The notes under the pieces: generated by a model | The model's input: only the letters and a program-made list of their open reading frames with translations | What the model was told of the DNA's origin: nothing | The model's database searches: none | Shown: piece after piece, positions 1 to 9,161 of the stretch | How the letters are laid out: each line of letters starts with the position of its first letter | Position numbering within the stretch: position 1 is the first letter of the stretch | Made by a program: the position numbers and the translations under genes | From: CAZACQ01 sp964483725 | Lineage (GTDB): Bacteria > Patescibacteriota > Gracilibacteria > Absconditabacterales > Absconditicoccaceae | Length of the DNA: 9,422 nt | Reading direction: 5' to 3' | Assembly: GCA_964483725.1 (NCBI GenBank) | Contig: CAZACQ010000024.1 | Span: forward strand, 1-9,422

Positions 1-117
1 GATAGCACCTACAGTATATATATGCTATAAAAAATTTCAATAGAAAATTTTAATTTTATTTATAAAATTGGTTTTTGTTCAGCTATACTTTTAGAATTAT
101 TAAATATTAGTATTTCC

Positions 118-147
118 AAAAAAATCCTACACATTAGAAACAGGATT
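118..147 (-). terminator. Probable intrinsic terminator after the YD-repeat gene
   Basis: Read on the minus strand, AATCCT (147-142) can pair with AGGATT (128-123) around a 13-nt loop, and the second arm runs into a tract of seven T (124-118). It lies about 35-80 bp past the two possible ends of the YD-repeat frame, where a terminator would be expected. The stem is short with only two G-C pairs, so it would be weak, which is common in AT-rich genomes. No open frame is visible in 1-183 on either strand. Confidence 0.5.
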
Positions 148-183
148 ATTTTAGAAAACTATCTAGTTGTTAAGGAACTAATA

Positions 184-544
184 TTAAATATCTATCTTAT
201 CATCTAAAACTTGAAATTTACTTGAAAAATTATCTTTCAATTTGAATAAAAATTCCTTGTCATATGAAACAACATCTATTCATTCAATAGCTATAAACAT
301 TAACAAGGAAATCAAGTTTATCATCAAATAAAAATATTAAAGAATTAGAAAATAGCATATTTGGAATTAAATCTCAAGAGTCATCATTTATAGATATGTC
401 ACTTAGAAAAACAGCTTCTTTTTTTGAAATATTATTCACAAAAATATGTCAAAATAAATTTGTTTCTAATCTTTCAATTCTTTTATCAATTGATTCACTA
501 AAAAACTGTAATAGATTTAGTTTTTCTAAATTATCTAATTCCAT
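184..544 (-). CDS. C-terminal tail of the YD-repeat frame, or a separate small acidic ORF (frameshifted)
   Basis: The YD-repeat frame continues into this segment, but the sequence changes character. An in-frame ATG (544-542, MELDNLEKLNLL...) is preceded by TAAGGAAA, the only Shine-Dalgarno-like AAGGA seen before a possible start in this window, although its 2-nt spacing is short. In frame the segment runs to TAA at 232-230. Its last 22 residues look out of frame (two adjacent Cys, rare here). A +1 shift somewhere in 300-336 gives instead IAIEGIDVVSYDKEFLFK and ends at TAA 186-184, with composition typical of this genome. The merged product would be about 120 aa, acidic and rich in Leu, Asp and Lys, with no motif I recognise. 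It could be the variable tip of the YD-repeat protein or a small downstream partner such as an immunity protein. No function can be assigned. Confidence 0.4.
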
Positions 545-3367
545 TTTCCTTATTTTTTTTGAATTTCAGGACCATAACATAATCAAAGAATAAATATGCT
601 TTTTATCAAATAATGTATTTAAAATAAAATCTTTCCCATCTTTTCTGTCTTGAGGTGTATTATTAAACATTACTCTTAATCTAGGAATATTACTCCATGG
701 AAGATAATCAAGATTTAGATTAGTTTTCACCTTTCAACTTTCAACTATTGTGGTTGCAAGACCAAAATCATTGTATTCAATTCTTTGTTCATATTCATTA
801 TTTGAAATCTTTGTTGGCTGTCATAATTCATTGTATTCATACTCAGTTACTTTGTTTCATCTTTCAATGCTTACCAGTCTATCAAAACCATCATAATCAT
901 ATTCTGTTTTAACTCAATCAACAACTTCTTTGATTAAATTTTGATTTTTGTCATATTTAAATTCAACTACTCTTTGATTTGAATCACCAGTTTCTGTGAT
1001 TTTTGTAATATTATCAAATTGATTATATTCAAACTCTTGAATTAATCCATTTGGATAAATAATTTTTGTAATATTTTCATTTCAGTCATATTTTATTTCA
1101 CTTGCATTTGCTTTGTTTACATTTTGATAGGTAATAGTCTTTACAGGATTGTCCAACAAATCATACTCATTTTCGCTTAATAGTTTTTCTCAATCTTCTC
1201 CAATAATCTTTTCTGACAATAAGTTATTATTTTTATCATATTCAAACTGATTAACAACTCATTCTGGACTAGTAGATTCTATTAAATTAATAAATCAATC
1301 ATAATCTAAATTAGTTTTGTTTCCATTTCAATCTAGTATTTGTACAACATTACCATAATCATCATAAATAAACTCGTTTACAATTCTATCATCTCAACTT
1401 CCTCTTAAAATTTTGCTAATTTGTCAATTTATGTATTCAAATTGAGTAATATTTCACTCAGGATCAATTTGTTTAATTAAATTTCAATTATTGTCATATT
1501 CATAACTTGTTATTAACTTATTTCAATCTCATTTTTGGACTGATTTTGTAATATTTCACTTTTCATCCAAAGTATTTTCTATCACTAATCAATTTGGATG
1601 AATAATCTTAGTTGGTATATCAAATTCAGATTTGTACTCATATTTAGTTACTAAATCATCATTACTATCTTCCGTATTAATATTTTCTTTATGTCTTTCT
1701 TCTATCAGTTGTCACTTATCGTTATAAGCATAACTAATCCCATTTCCTTTTGGAAATATTTCTTTTATCACTTGTCCTTTGTCGTTATATTCATATTGAT
1801 AAGAAGCAGTTCAATCTTCTGTGAAAACTTTTCTTTCTAGTACATTTCACATCTCATCAAAACTATATTCAGCTTTATTTCACCTTCTATCCGTGATGTT
1901 ATTTTTCACAACTCTTCAATCATCAACTTCATAATCATATTCAATCTTTCAGTTACCAAATATTTGATATTCAACTCTATTATCTTCATTGTAGCTGTTT
2001 TCTACATATACTTGTCATTCACTATCTATAAGTTTTGTTAAGTTGTGATTTAAGTAAATATCATCTTTGCCACTATCATACTCAAAAACAATATCTTTGC
2101 TTTCTCAATCTTTGTTAAGAGTAATTTTCTTTAAATCATATTTATTACCTCCTTCTTCATCTTCACCATAATAAGTAAATTCAATACTATTTTGATTAAA
2201 ATCTATAACTTCAGACAGTCTATCATTTTCATTATAATTATAATCAATCTCTCTTCACAATGTATCTATTAATTGAGTTAATTGATCATCTTCATTGTAT
2301 TGGAAGTTTAGTTCATTTCAGTTTTTGTCTATAATTGTATTTATTTTGTTATTATCCCCAAATTTGTAAGTTTTTCAATTATCAAAATTTATTTGATAAG
2401 TTCCATTATCTTTCACAAGCTGAGCATTTATTAACTCATTGTAAGCTTCTCAATTTTCATCTAATGTAAATTTACTGGCTCAAAGTTTTCAATTGTAAAA
2501 ACTTATTTGGTCGTCATCTTCAATTAGATATATATTATAATTATGGTCCCAATTTACTCATACAGGTCAATTAAAAAATGTACGACTTTCGTAAACCAAA
2601 TCAAGATTGTAGTCCATACCTTCTCATGGTATATGGAAGAATATATTTTTATAACCAAATCATCAGGTCCTAATATCTACTGGATCTCATTCATGATTTT
2701 CTTTAACATCATTCTCCTTCAATATATCTATATTATTATCTATTCTTATTTGATTATCTCACTGTCAATAATAAGCTCAAGCCAGTGCTAATTTTTCATC
2801 TTGAGGTTTAGGATTTAAACTTAATGATTCATAATCAATCTCATCAGGATCATAATTTTTTATATAAATTAATTTATTTTTCAAAAATTCAGTTTTTCAT
2901 CTATTACCATATCACCATTCTACAGTTTGTTTAGTAGCTAGTACTTTTCATTTTCATAAATTATATTCTATATAAACCGGTCTATCTTTATTGTCTGTAA
3001 TTATTGTGTGGTATTCATCCGGCAAATCATAAAAATATCAGTGAGTACTATTATTCCATCAATCAAAATAGTTAGAATCTTTTATTTCTTCTCATCAACC
3101 TTCTCCTGTTATTACAGGGTGGTTCTGATTTACAATGTTTAATTTATCAGAATAGTTAGTATGAGATCAAACTCATCATGGCAATATTCAATCAGAATTT
3201 CATCATGCCCGGCCCCTATCTGTTGCATTTGCAAGTAGTAATCATCATTCTTTTACAAAGTTAGCAAGTTTTTCCTGATTTTGACTTTTTCTGAGATTGT
3301 TATAAAAAGAATTTGGCTGATCTGATGCGATTATTATTACTTTATAATCATTTAAATCAAGTCATTC
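230..3367 (-). CDS. YD-repeat (Rhs-like) surface protein, main part, TGA read as Gly
   Basis: This is the major part (1045 codons) of a secreted repeat protein whose first 110 or so residues are in another frame (see 3352-3696). Residues 1-180 form an alpha/beta domain (KVIIIASDQPNSF, FVKEGGLLLANATDRG, PGGVG, VLATKQTVEWGYG). Residues 227-235 (GDPVDIRTG) and the following VNWDHNYN are typical of the Rhs N-terminal region. From about 340 to 885 come many degenerate YD repeats such as YDNNGNLIKQIDPEGN, YEYNELGQPTK and IYPNGLIQEFEYN; most of their conserved glycines are TGA. YD repeats build a beta-cage shell in Rhs and TcC toxins and in adhesins. The usual Rhs core (cleavage site and YYNARYYDP-like end) is absent: after SGKVKTNLNLDYLPW (about + 715) the repeats stop and an unrelated tail of about 160 aa follows. 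Export, surface display and interbacterial contact are inferred from family and signal peptide. Being frameshifted, it may be a decaying gene or a sequencing artefact. Confidence 0.85.
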
Positions 3368-3696
3368 TTAAAAGAACTAGAATTTTTCAAATCATATTCC
3401 AGTCAAATCTTATCCATAGATTGTATGTTTGCATCTAATCCCCAGGGTAATATATCCTGTAATAATAAAGCTTCTGAATCTTGTTCAAAATTAGACATAA
3501 TAAAAAAAGTCCCCGAATTTCTTTCATTGTTAGAAATTTCTTTAGGACTTTTTTGGGGTTCATAATTTTCTGGCACTTCAAGAGTATTTATTTTTGAATC
3601 TTTTTCATAAGCATATATTTGAGTATGAATTAAAAGACTTCAAAATACTATAAATCACAGCATATACAATACTTTTTTCAGATTATATTTTTGCAT
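3352..3696 (-). CDS. N-terminal fragment of the YD-repeat protein, with signal peptide
   Basis: This 114-codon frame starts at ATG 3696-3694, 32 bp below a good promoter -10, with no Shine-Dalgarno. Residues 1-30 form a signal peptide: basic start (MQKYNLKKV), hydrophobic stretch with two TGA-encoded Gly, then an A-x-A type site at IYA-YE, so the mature protein is probably exported. After a Pro/Glu/Lys-rich linker comes ILPWGLDANIQSMDKIG...YDL, which reads naturally into DLNDYKVIIIASDQP of the next frame: both halves look like one alpha/beta domain. The frame ends at TAA 3354-3352. The downstream frame is open back to 3367, so a -1 change within about 3352-3369 (just after TTCTTTTAAG on the minus strand) joins them. 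This could be a real mutation, an assembly error or, less likely, programmed slippage. Confidence 0.8.
3503..3554. repeat. Nested inverted repeat inside the signal-peptide-proximal coding region
   Basis: A 10-bp perfect inverted repeat (AAAAAAGTCC at 3503-3512, GGACTTTTTT at 3545-3554) encloses a second 6-bp one (AATTTC 3516-3521, GAAATT 3533-3538). On either strand the hairpin is followed by T residues, so it resembles a bidirectional terminator, yet it lies about 140 nt inside the YD-repeat reading frame. It could act as an attenuator or RNA structure, or may simply be an AT-rich coincidence. The coding frame (QKSPKEISNNERNSGTFF) reads through it. Confidence 0.55.
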
Positions 3697-3727
3697 TTTA
3701 TTTATTTTAATAAAATAGAATACACAT

Positions 3728-3755
3728 ATTTTATATACAATAAAAAGTATGTCAA
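3728..3755 (-). promoter_or_regulatory. Sigma70-type promoter of the YD-repeat gene
   Basis: Minus strand: TTGACA (3755-3750), 16-bp spacer, TAAAAT (3733-3728) within TATAAAAT. The -35 box is a perfect consensus. Initiation would fall near 3720, giving a leader of about 25 nt before the ATG at 3696. The gene therefore appears to have its own promoter separate from the upstream ATPase. Confidence 0.7.
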
Positions 3756-3767
3756 GCCTAAAAGGCT
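3755..3767. repeat. Short hairpin abutting the -35 box
   Basis: AGCCT-AAA-AGGCT (plus strand) is a 5-bp inverted repeat with four G-C or C-G pairs, unusual in this AT-rich gap, and its last base is the first base of the -35 TTGACA on the minus strand. It could be an operator, or the stem of a terminator for the ATPase gene upstream, but no clean T tract follows. The rest of the 3697-3890 gap is AT-rich with no gene. Confidence 0.35.
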
Positions 3768-3890
3768 CTATTTGAAAAATATAGTAGATTTTTATTTTTT
3801 ATTAAACATCCTATTAGTTAATCAAAGATAAAAATATTAATTAATATTAGAAATGATTAATAAAAATAAATAAGTTACAGCCTTTATCAA

Positions 3891-6536
3891 CTATTTTATA
3901 TGTACTTCTCAATCCCATATATCCATTTCTTGAATTTGAGTACTATGTGTTACTACATAAAATTTCATATCCATCATATGTACAAAATCTTCTATCAAAC
4001 TAGAAACCTTACCAATTGTATCAAAATCCAAATTATTTATTGTTTCATCTAAAAATAAGAATTTGGTTTTAAGCAATGATGATACAGACATTATCCAAAC
4101 AAGCTTCAAAATAGTTCTTTGACCTCAACTCAATGATTTTACCGGTCTAATTCCTAATTTATCCAAGATATTTATATCCAATTCTAACTTATCATTTGAT
4201 TTCTTTACAAGATCAAATTTGATTTGATAATCAACAACTTGCGATAGATATGAATTCATAATATCTTCAATTTGCGGCAAAAAATCTTCCAACACAATCA
4301 ACATAAGCTCTTTTGAAAAAATTCAATACAAGTCATTTATAATTTTTTCATCTTCTTTTAATTTATTTACTTCCAATTGTTGCTTTTTGAAATCTCAAAT
4401 CAAGTCTTGTATATAGTATATGTATGTTTTAATATTATCTAGCTTCTCTATTCTATTATTAATCAAAGAAATATCATTAAACTCAAACTGAGATTTTTTA
4501 TCTTCAAGTCTTTTCTCTATTTCTAATTTTTTATTTTCATTTTCTTTGTTTTGCTTTTTTAAGCTATCAATTTCTGCAGAAATTAGAGACAATTTTTCTT
4601 TATAAGATTGAATTTCATCAATTTGTCATTGTAATAAAGATATTTCTTTATCAGTTTTTTTTATTTTTTCATCATATTCCAAATATTTTTCATAGATTTC
4701 TTTAAAATTTTTTCGTTCTACTTTCTTGAAAATTTCTGATAGTCAATTAAGTTCTTTTTCTATATTTTCTTTAGATTTATATATTTCAGATTTCTTTTTA
4801 TCATAATTTAAATTCTTAATTTCATTATTTATTTCTTTCTTTTTTTCTTCCAAATCAGTAAAAAAATCTTCAAAATACTTTCTTGAATTTTTCTGAAGGT
4901 CTGCAATTTTTCTCTCTAATTCAATTTTTTCATTTTGCAAATTTTCTATAGTTTTTGATGTATCTAGTAAAGTAAAAGACTTACTAATTGTCCCTTTCAA
5001 CTCATTAATACTATCTAATTCTTCCTTCAAGTCTTTAGCAAATTCATTATCTTTGTTTGAATCATAAATCTTATTTGTGTATAGAAGTATTTTATCAGCA
5101 GAGTTTGATAATTTATCAGCAAATAAAGAGATTTCATCATAGTTTTTAATTTTTTCTTCAAAAGATTTTATTCTTGTCTCAATATTGGAAACTTCATTTT
5201 GTAAATTTGATAATAAGTTTATTTTTTTTTCTTGAAATAAGTCATAATAGTAAGTTCATTCTTTTATTTCTAAATCTGAAAGCTTAGAATTTAAAGTGGA
5301 ATATTTTTCATCAAGCATAAGCATTTCTTTGGATAAAGATTCTTGCTTGGATCTAAGTTCTTTTCATTTATATATTAATTCTTGCAATATATCATTTACT
5401 TGATAAATAGTATCAACTTCATATCAAATAGATTTTAAATAGTCAAAATCTACTTTTTTTAATAAAAGTTTTTGTTCATTTTCTAGTAATTCTTTTTGAG
5501 TTTTTAGCTCATCCATTTTTTTAGGATCAATATTTTTTATTTTATTATTTAATTCATTATATTCTTTATTTTTAGCAAATATAGTTTTGTTAATATCATC
5601 AATATTTTTGGAAGTTTCAGATTTTTGATTATCTAAGGACTCTATTTCTGCCACATATTTTTGATACTTTTCCTTTTCTTTATCCAACTTTTCTTTTTGG
5701 TTTATTATATTATCCAAAAAAGATTCTTGAAAATCAAAATCTAAAATACAAATACTATCCTTAACAAATATTATATCTTCTAAGTAATTTAAATTATCTT
5801 CAGATAGATTTGATTTTATATCTTTATCCAACAAATCTAATATAGAATTGATATAATTTCTAAGCTTTGAATCAAAATTAGAAGTATCTTTTTTTAATTT
5901 TAATTTTAGCTGTATTTCTTTTTTTTCTTGCTGGATTGTTTCTTTTGCATCATCTATTCAAACTAAATTAAATATATTTTTGAAAACATTTATTCTATCT
6001 ACAGGAGTCAAATCAAATATATTTTCTCATTCTTGCATAAGAAAATTAGTATTCAAAAAAACCTGTCTTGGTGGTATCAAAGTTTCTAATGTTTTTTGCA
6101 ATTCTTGTTCAAGCTTGAATTGAATATGTTCAAACTCTAGATCTAAAATATGATCTGAGAAATCCATATCAAAATTTAAAACATCAGACATACTATTTAA
6201 AGAGTCTGAAACAGATTCTAAATTTGCATTTATAGTATAAAGCGATGATGAAACACTTTCTCAACCAGATTTTGTAGCTTTAATTTGCCTTTTTATAAAA
6301 TAAAAAACTCAGTCTTGTTCAAACAAAATTTTAATAAATCAGTTTTGAGATTTTTTATTTAAAACAGGTCTAGATGAATATTTATAAAGTCAATAAACTG
6401 GTCAGTCAAAAAATAAAAAACTTTTTCAAGTACCAACAGAAGATTTTATTAAATATTTTCAAGATCTAAAATTTATAGATATTTTTTTATTAGGAAATGG
6501 TCAGATATTTTCATATGCTACTGCAAATATATTCAT
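3891..6536 (-). CDS. SbcC/Rad50-type coiled-coil ATPase (881 aa, no zinc hook), TGA read as Gly
   Basis: An ABC-type SMC/Rad50 ATPase, expected to act in DNA repair or DNA-end processing. The start MNIFAVAYENIGPF followed by INFRSGKYLIKSSVGTGKS matches the N-lobe of SbcC: Walker A at 32-39 (S in place of the first Gly, TGA for Gly 37). FLMQEGENIFDLTPVDR (165-181) is the Q-loop region, resembling the SbcC 'PQGEF...R' segment. About 190-720 is Lys/Glu-rich heptad coiled coil. The C-lobe carries LSGGQ (802-806, first Gly is TGA), Walker B FLFLDE (826-831), D-loop NNLD and the H-switch VTHS (861-865 region). At 881 aa it is shorter than typical SbcC (about 1,000), and I see no CxxC zinc hook: the translated middle has essentially no cysteine. 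No SbcD/Mre11 nuclease gene is adjacent. All segments I translated are in one frame, ending at TAG 3893-3891. A RecN-like or specialised ATPase role is possible. Confidence 0.85.
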
Positions 6537-6568
6537 AAATGAATTTTTATTTTAATAAAATTTAGTCA

Positions 6569-6596
6569 AATATAATAATTTAAAATTAATCTTCAA
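6569..6596 (-). promoter_or_regulatory. Possible internal promoter for the ATPase gene
   Basis: Minus strand TTGAAG (6596-6591), 16-bp spacer, TATATT (6574-6569), giving a start near 6562 and a leader of about 25 nt. The -35 lies in a small dyad, AATCTT-C-AAGATT (6588-6600 on the plus strand). The sequence is AT-rich, so chance matches are likely; the gene could equally be read from the upstream operon. Confidence 0.35.
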
Positions 6597-6605
6597 GATT
6601 TGATT

Positions 6606-7163
6606 TTATATATCAGATAATTTTAAGGACATAGAAAAAGTCAAAAAATCTTCTCAATCACAATCAAATATCTCATTTTGAAAATTTAAAATATCTATTT
6701 GTGAAAATTCAACTAAATTTCAACTATCATCATAATATCAATATAATTTATATCAGTTTCTTAATAAAAACTTTATAGCACTTTTTTTATGAGAAACTTC
6801 ATATTTAGGTAAACTAAAAGATCTTGAAAGATAAATATCATATAAAGCTTGTCAAATCAATTTAGATCTATACTCCTCTAACAACCAAGTTTCTAGGTGC
6901 TCGTCTGAAGAAACATTTCAGTAAGTATATATACCTGGTCTTATATATCAAACCAAGTTTCATTCACTTGAAAAAAGTAAAACCTCTTGTCAGTCAGTAT
7001 TTACCCTTATTTCCAATCAAAACTTTAATTTAAGAAAACTTTCAGGAGAATTATTAAATTCAGAATACAAAAGATTAGAAGAATATGTAGAAAATCACTC
7101 TAAACTATCAATATCAGACAATCACTCTGATTCTAACTTAGCTTCCCAAAACTCTAAATTCAT
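6606..7163 (-). CDS. 185-aa protein, possible GNAT-like domain, TGA read as Gly
   Basis: Starts at ATG 7163-7161, 34 bp after the glycosyltransferase stop, and ends at TAA 6608-6606, 69 bp before the ATPase start. I do not recognise it with certainty. Residues about 65-150 have the rhythm of a GNAT N-acetyltransferase: SSEGNLVGYI (a strand), LLEEYRSKLIGQALYDIYL (like the R-x-x-G-I-G-x-A-L acetyl-CoA loop and helix, the G being TGA), then HKKSAIKFLLRNGYKLYGYY (like the late 'A-x-x-F-Y-x-x-x-G-F' helix and strand). The canonical R/Q-x-x-G-x-G/A loop is imperfect, so activity is doubtful. The N- and C-terminal parts are acidic with no motif, signal peptide or membrane segment. Position suggests cotranscription with its neighbours; a functional link to the ATPase is only a possibility. 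A plus-strand reading also looks open near 7000-7185 but has no family features. Confidence 0.7.
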
Positions 7164-7197
7164 TATTAAATATTTAAAAAATTAAATTTACTTCAAT

Positions 7198-8265
7198 TTA
7201 TGAAATTTTATCTTTTTTCAAATACTCACTAGGTAGTTTTTTATACCAAAATAAATATGCATTAATAGCAAAAAATACAAAAAACATCATTAGAAAAACT
7301 ATAAGTTTTCAAAGTCTATCTGCTCACAAAAGTATCATTATTATCATTAAAAAAATAGACCATCATCGTATAAATATCCTAACTTCAGTTCTATCCCAAT
7401 TCAATGCTAACAACCTATAATGCAAATGAGTATAATCACCTTTTAGAGGGTTTTTCTTCATAATAAAAATTCTATGTAAAAATACCCAAATAGAATCAAA
7501 TACAACAAGTGATAAAGCAACAACTATAGTTCAAATCTTAGCCCCTCATAGTAAAGCTAGATAAGCAAGAGAGAATCACAAAAACATAACTCAAATATCC
7601 CTAAGTATACCAAATGGTTTGAATTCAATAAATGTATAAAGAAGTGAAAAAACAAAGAAAATATATGATAAATTCACTACCATTTCCAATAGAGCAATAC
7701 TTTCTGGAGAAATTCAAGAATAATGAGGCAAAACTACAAATTGTATAAGCAATATAATACTCAAAAATCATACAGTACTAACCCCACTTGCCAATGAATT
7801 AACTCAATCAAACCAATTTATTGCATTCATAAATCAAGCAAACCATACTATGGTTACCAAAAGTGCAAGCCATATAGGAAATTCAATCAATCAAAAATAG
7901 GGCAAAGAAATTTCAAAAATACCTACTCATCACAAAAAAAATGCAATTAAAGCTACAAATAATTGTACTAATAGTCTAAGTTTAGGACTAACTGACTTGA
8001 AAGCATCCAAAAGTGATATTATAACTATAAAAAACCCTGCAATAAATAATGCAAGAACTTCCTGTTGGAAAAAGTATTCAGGGAAAAATAAAAATACTGA
8101 CAATATAACTCACAAAAAAAGAAAAATTCATTGGATATTTGGAACAGGATTTCTAGGAGGTATAATATCAGGTCAAGGCTTATCTAAGATAGAAAACTTG
8201 TTAAAAATATACAATCACAAAAATCATATAAGTATAGAAAAGAAGGCAATAAATAAATACTCCAT
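7198..8265 (-). CDS. Glycosyltransferase family 4 (WecA/MraY-like) membrane transferase
   Basis: A 355-aa polytopic protein (about ten hydrophobic segments) of the family that moves a sugar-1-phosphate from a UDP-sugar onto undecaprenyl phosphate, the first step of lipid-linked glycan synthesis at the cytoplasmic membrane. Family marks in order: PPRNPVPNIQG (36-46), LLDAFKSVSPKLRLLVQ (85-101), NAINWFDGVNSLASG (147-161), ILRDIGVMFLGFSLA (220-234), and NPLKGDYTHLHYRLL (272-286), the histidine motif of WecA-type enzymes. Compared with the usual motifs the first aspartate pair is DA instead of DD, the second acidic position of D-G-x-D is Asn 156, and the usual G-D before the loop is R-D; substrate or activity may differ. 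The start ATG is 4 bp after the ZIP gene's TAG and an in-frame TAA lies just upstream, fixing the start and implying translational coupling. MraY and TagO relatives cannot be separated from this sequence. Confidence 0.85.
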
Positions 8266-8269
8266 AAAT

Positions 8270-9121
8270 CTATAAAAATAACATTATAAATCATACAGTA
8301 AGCATTCAAATCAAAACTCAATAAACCTCTGAATGATGACTTTTATACTTAGATGCAGTTGGTAAAAGTTGATGGAAAGATACAAATATCATTATACCAG
8401 TAACCAAAGCAAATAATGCTCATATAATAAATTCACTAAAAAAATAAGAAACAAATATAAGTCAAAATAATGCTCAAAGAACATTTACCATTCAAGACAA
8501 ACTAGCATAAACAAATGCTTTTATTCTACTTCAAGTTGCATAGTATATTGGCAAACTTACAGCCATTCATTCTGGTATATTGTGTAATGCCAAAGCTATA
8601 GCTATAGCAATACCAATTTCTATACTTGATAAAGCTGCTACAAATGTAGCTAATCATTCAGGAAAATTATGCAAAGCTATAGCTACAGCAGTAAGAATTC
8701 ACACTTTCAACAATCAAGAATTTCTTGTATCTTGAATTAATTTTTCTTTATTTTTTTCTGATGAATTAGATAATTCATTTAATTCTTCAATATCTTTTGG
8801 ATCATCTGGATTTAGTTTTGATGGTATAAAATTATCTAAAAGCACTGACATTAGAATTCAAACTGCAAAAAATATCAACATCCATACAGAAGACATAAGT
8901 TCAGATAGTCAATGATACTCAAAAAATTCAATACTTTCTGGCATAAGTTCTACAAATGATATATATATCATCACTCAAGCAGAAAATCAAAGTCAAAAAG
9001 ACAAAAAAGTAAAATTATTTTTCTTAATAAAAAATGCAATAAAAGCACCTATAGAAGTAGATAGTCAAGCTAAAAAAGTTAACAATAAAGCCATATATAT
9101 AACTGATGAATCAAATTCCAT
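8270..9121 (-). CDS. zupT: ZupT-like ZIP family metal transporter
   Basis: A 283-aa inner-membrane protein of the ZIP family, which takes up divalent metals (Zn, Fe, Mn). FSAGVMIYISFVELMP (46-61) matches an early ZIP helix. The metal-binding helices carry HNFPEGLATF (151-160) and HNIPEGMAVS (180-189); both Gly after PE are TGA. The C-terminus, VYGVLIGMLTVGF, matches ZupT. A charged loop at about 101-138 (rich in Asp, Glu, Lys, Asn) separates the N-terminal helices from the core and is probably cytoplasmic. ZupT usually has SVDELMP late in the protein; here it is SFHQLLP (248-254), replacing two acidic residues by His and Gln, which may alter metal choice. It begins at ATG 9121-9119, about 40 nt below a predicted start site, with no Shine-Dalgarno. 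It is the first gene of the likely four-gene operon. Confidence 0.92.
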
Positions 9122-9161
9122 TATCAATATTTTAAATTTATAAATTTTAGTCGATAAAATA

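Noticed and set aside
396..593. Plus-strand ORF in the YD-repeat tail
   Set aside because: Antisense to the continuous YD-repeat frame, without motif or promoter.
2543..2791. Plus-strand ORF
   Set aside because: Antisense to the GDPVDIRTG region of the Rhs N-terminus, which is clearly coding on the minus strand.
3833..3848. Perfect 16-bp palindrome AATATTAATTAATATT
   Set aside because: Made only of A and T in a very AT-rich gap, with no T tract or GC stem; likely chance.
3891..6536. Chromosomal SMC or RecN identity
   Set aside because: The MQEGENIF...R segment after the N-lobe resembles SbcC/Rad50, there is no hinge-like globular middle, and the length is below SMC.
7000..7185. Plus-strand open frame (…SGELLNSEYKRLEEY…)
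   Set aside because: Looks plausible by composition, but the minus strand holds a complete 185-codon gene with ATG and stop fitting the operon spacing; the plus frame has no start or family match that I can see.
7997..8275. Plus-strand ORF
   Set aside because: Antisense to the GT4 gene, whose PRNPVPNIQG motif is coded here on the minus strand.
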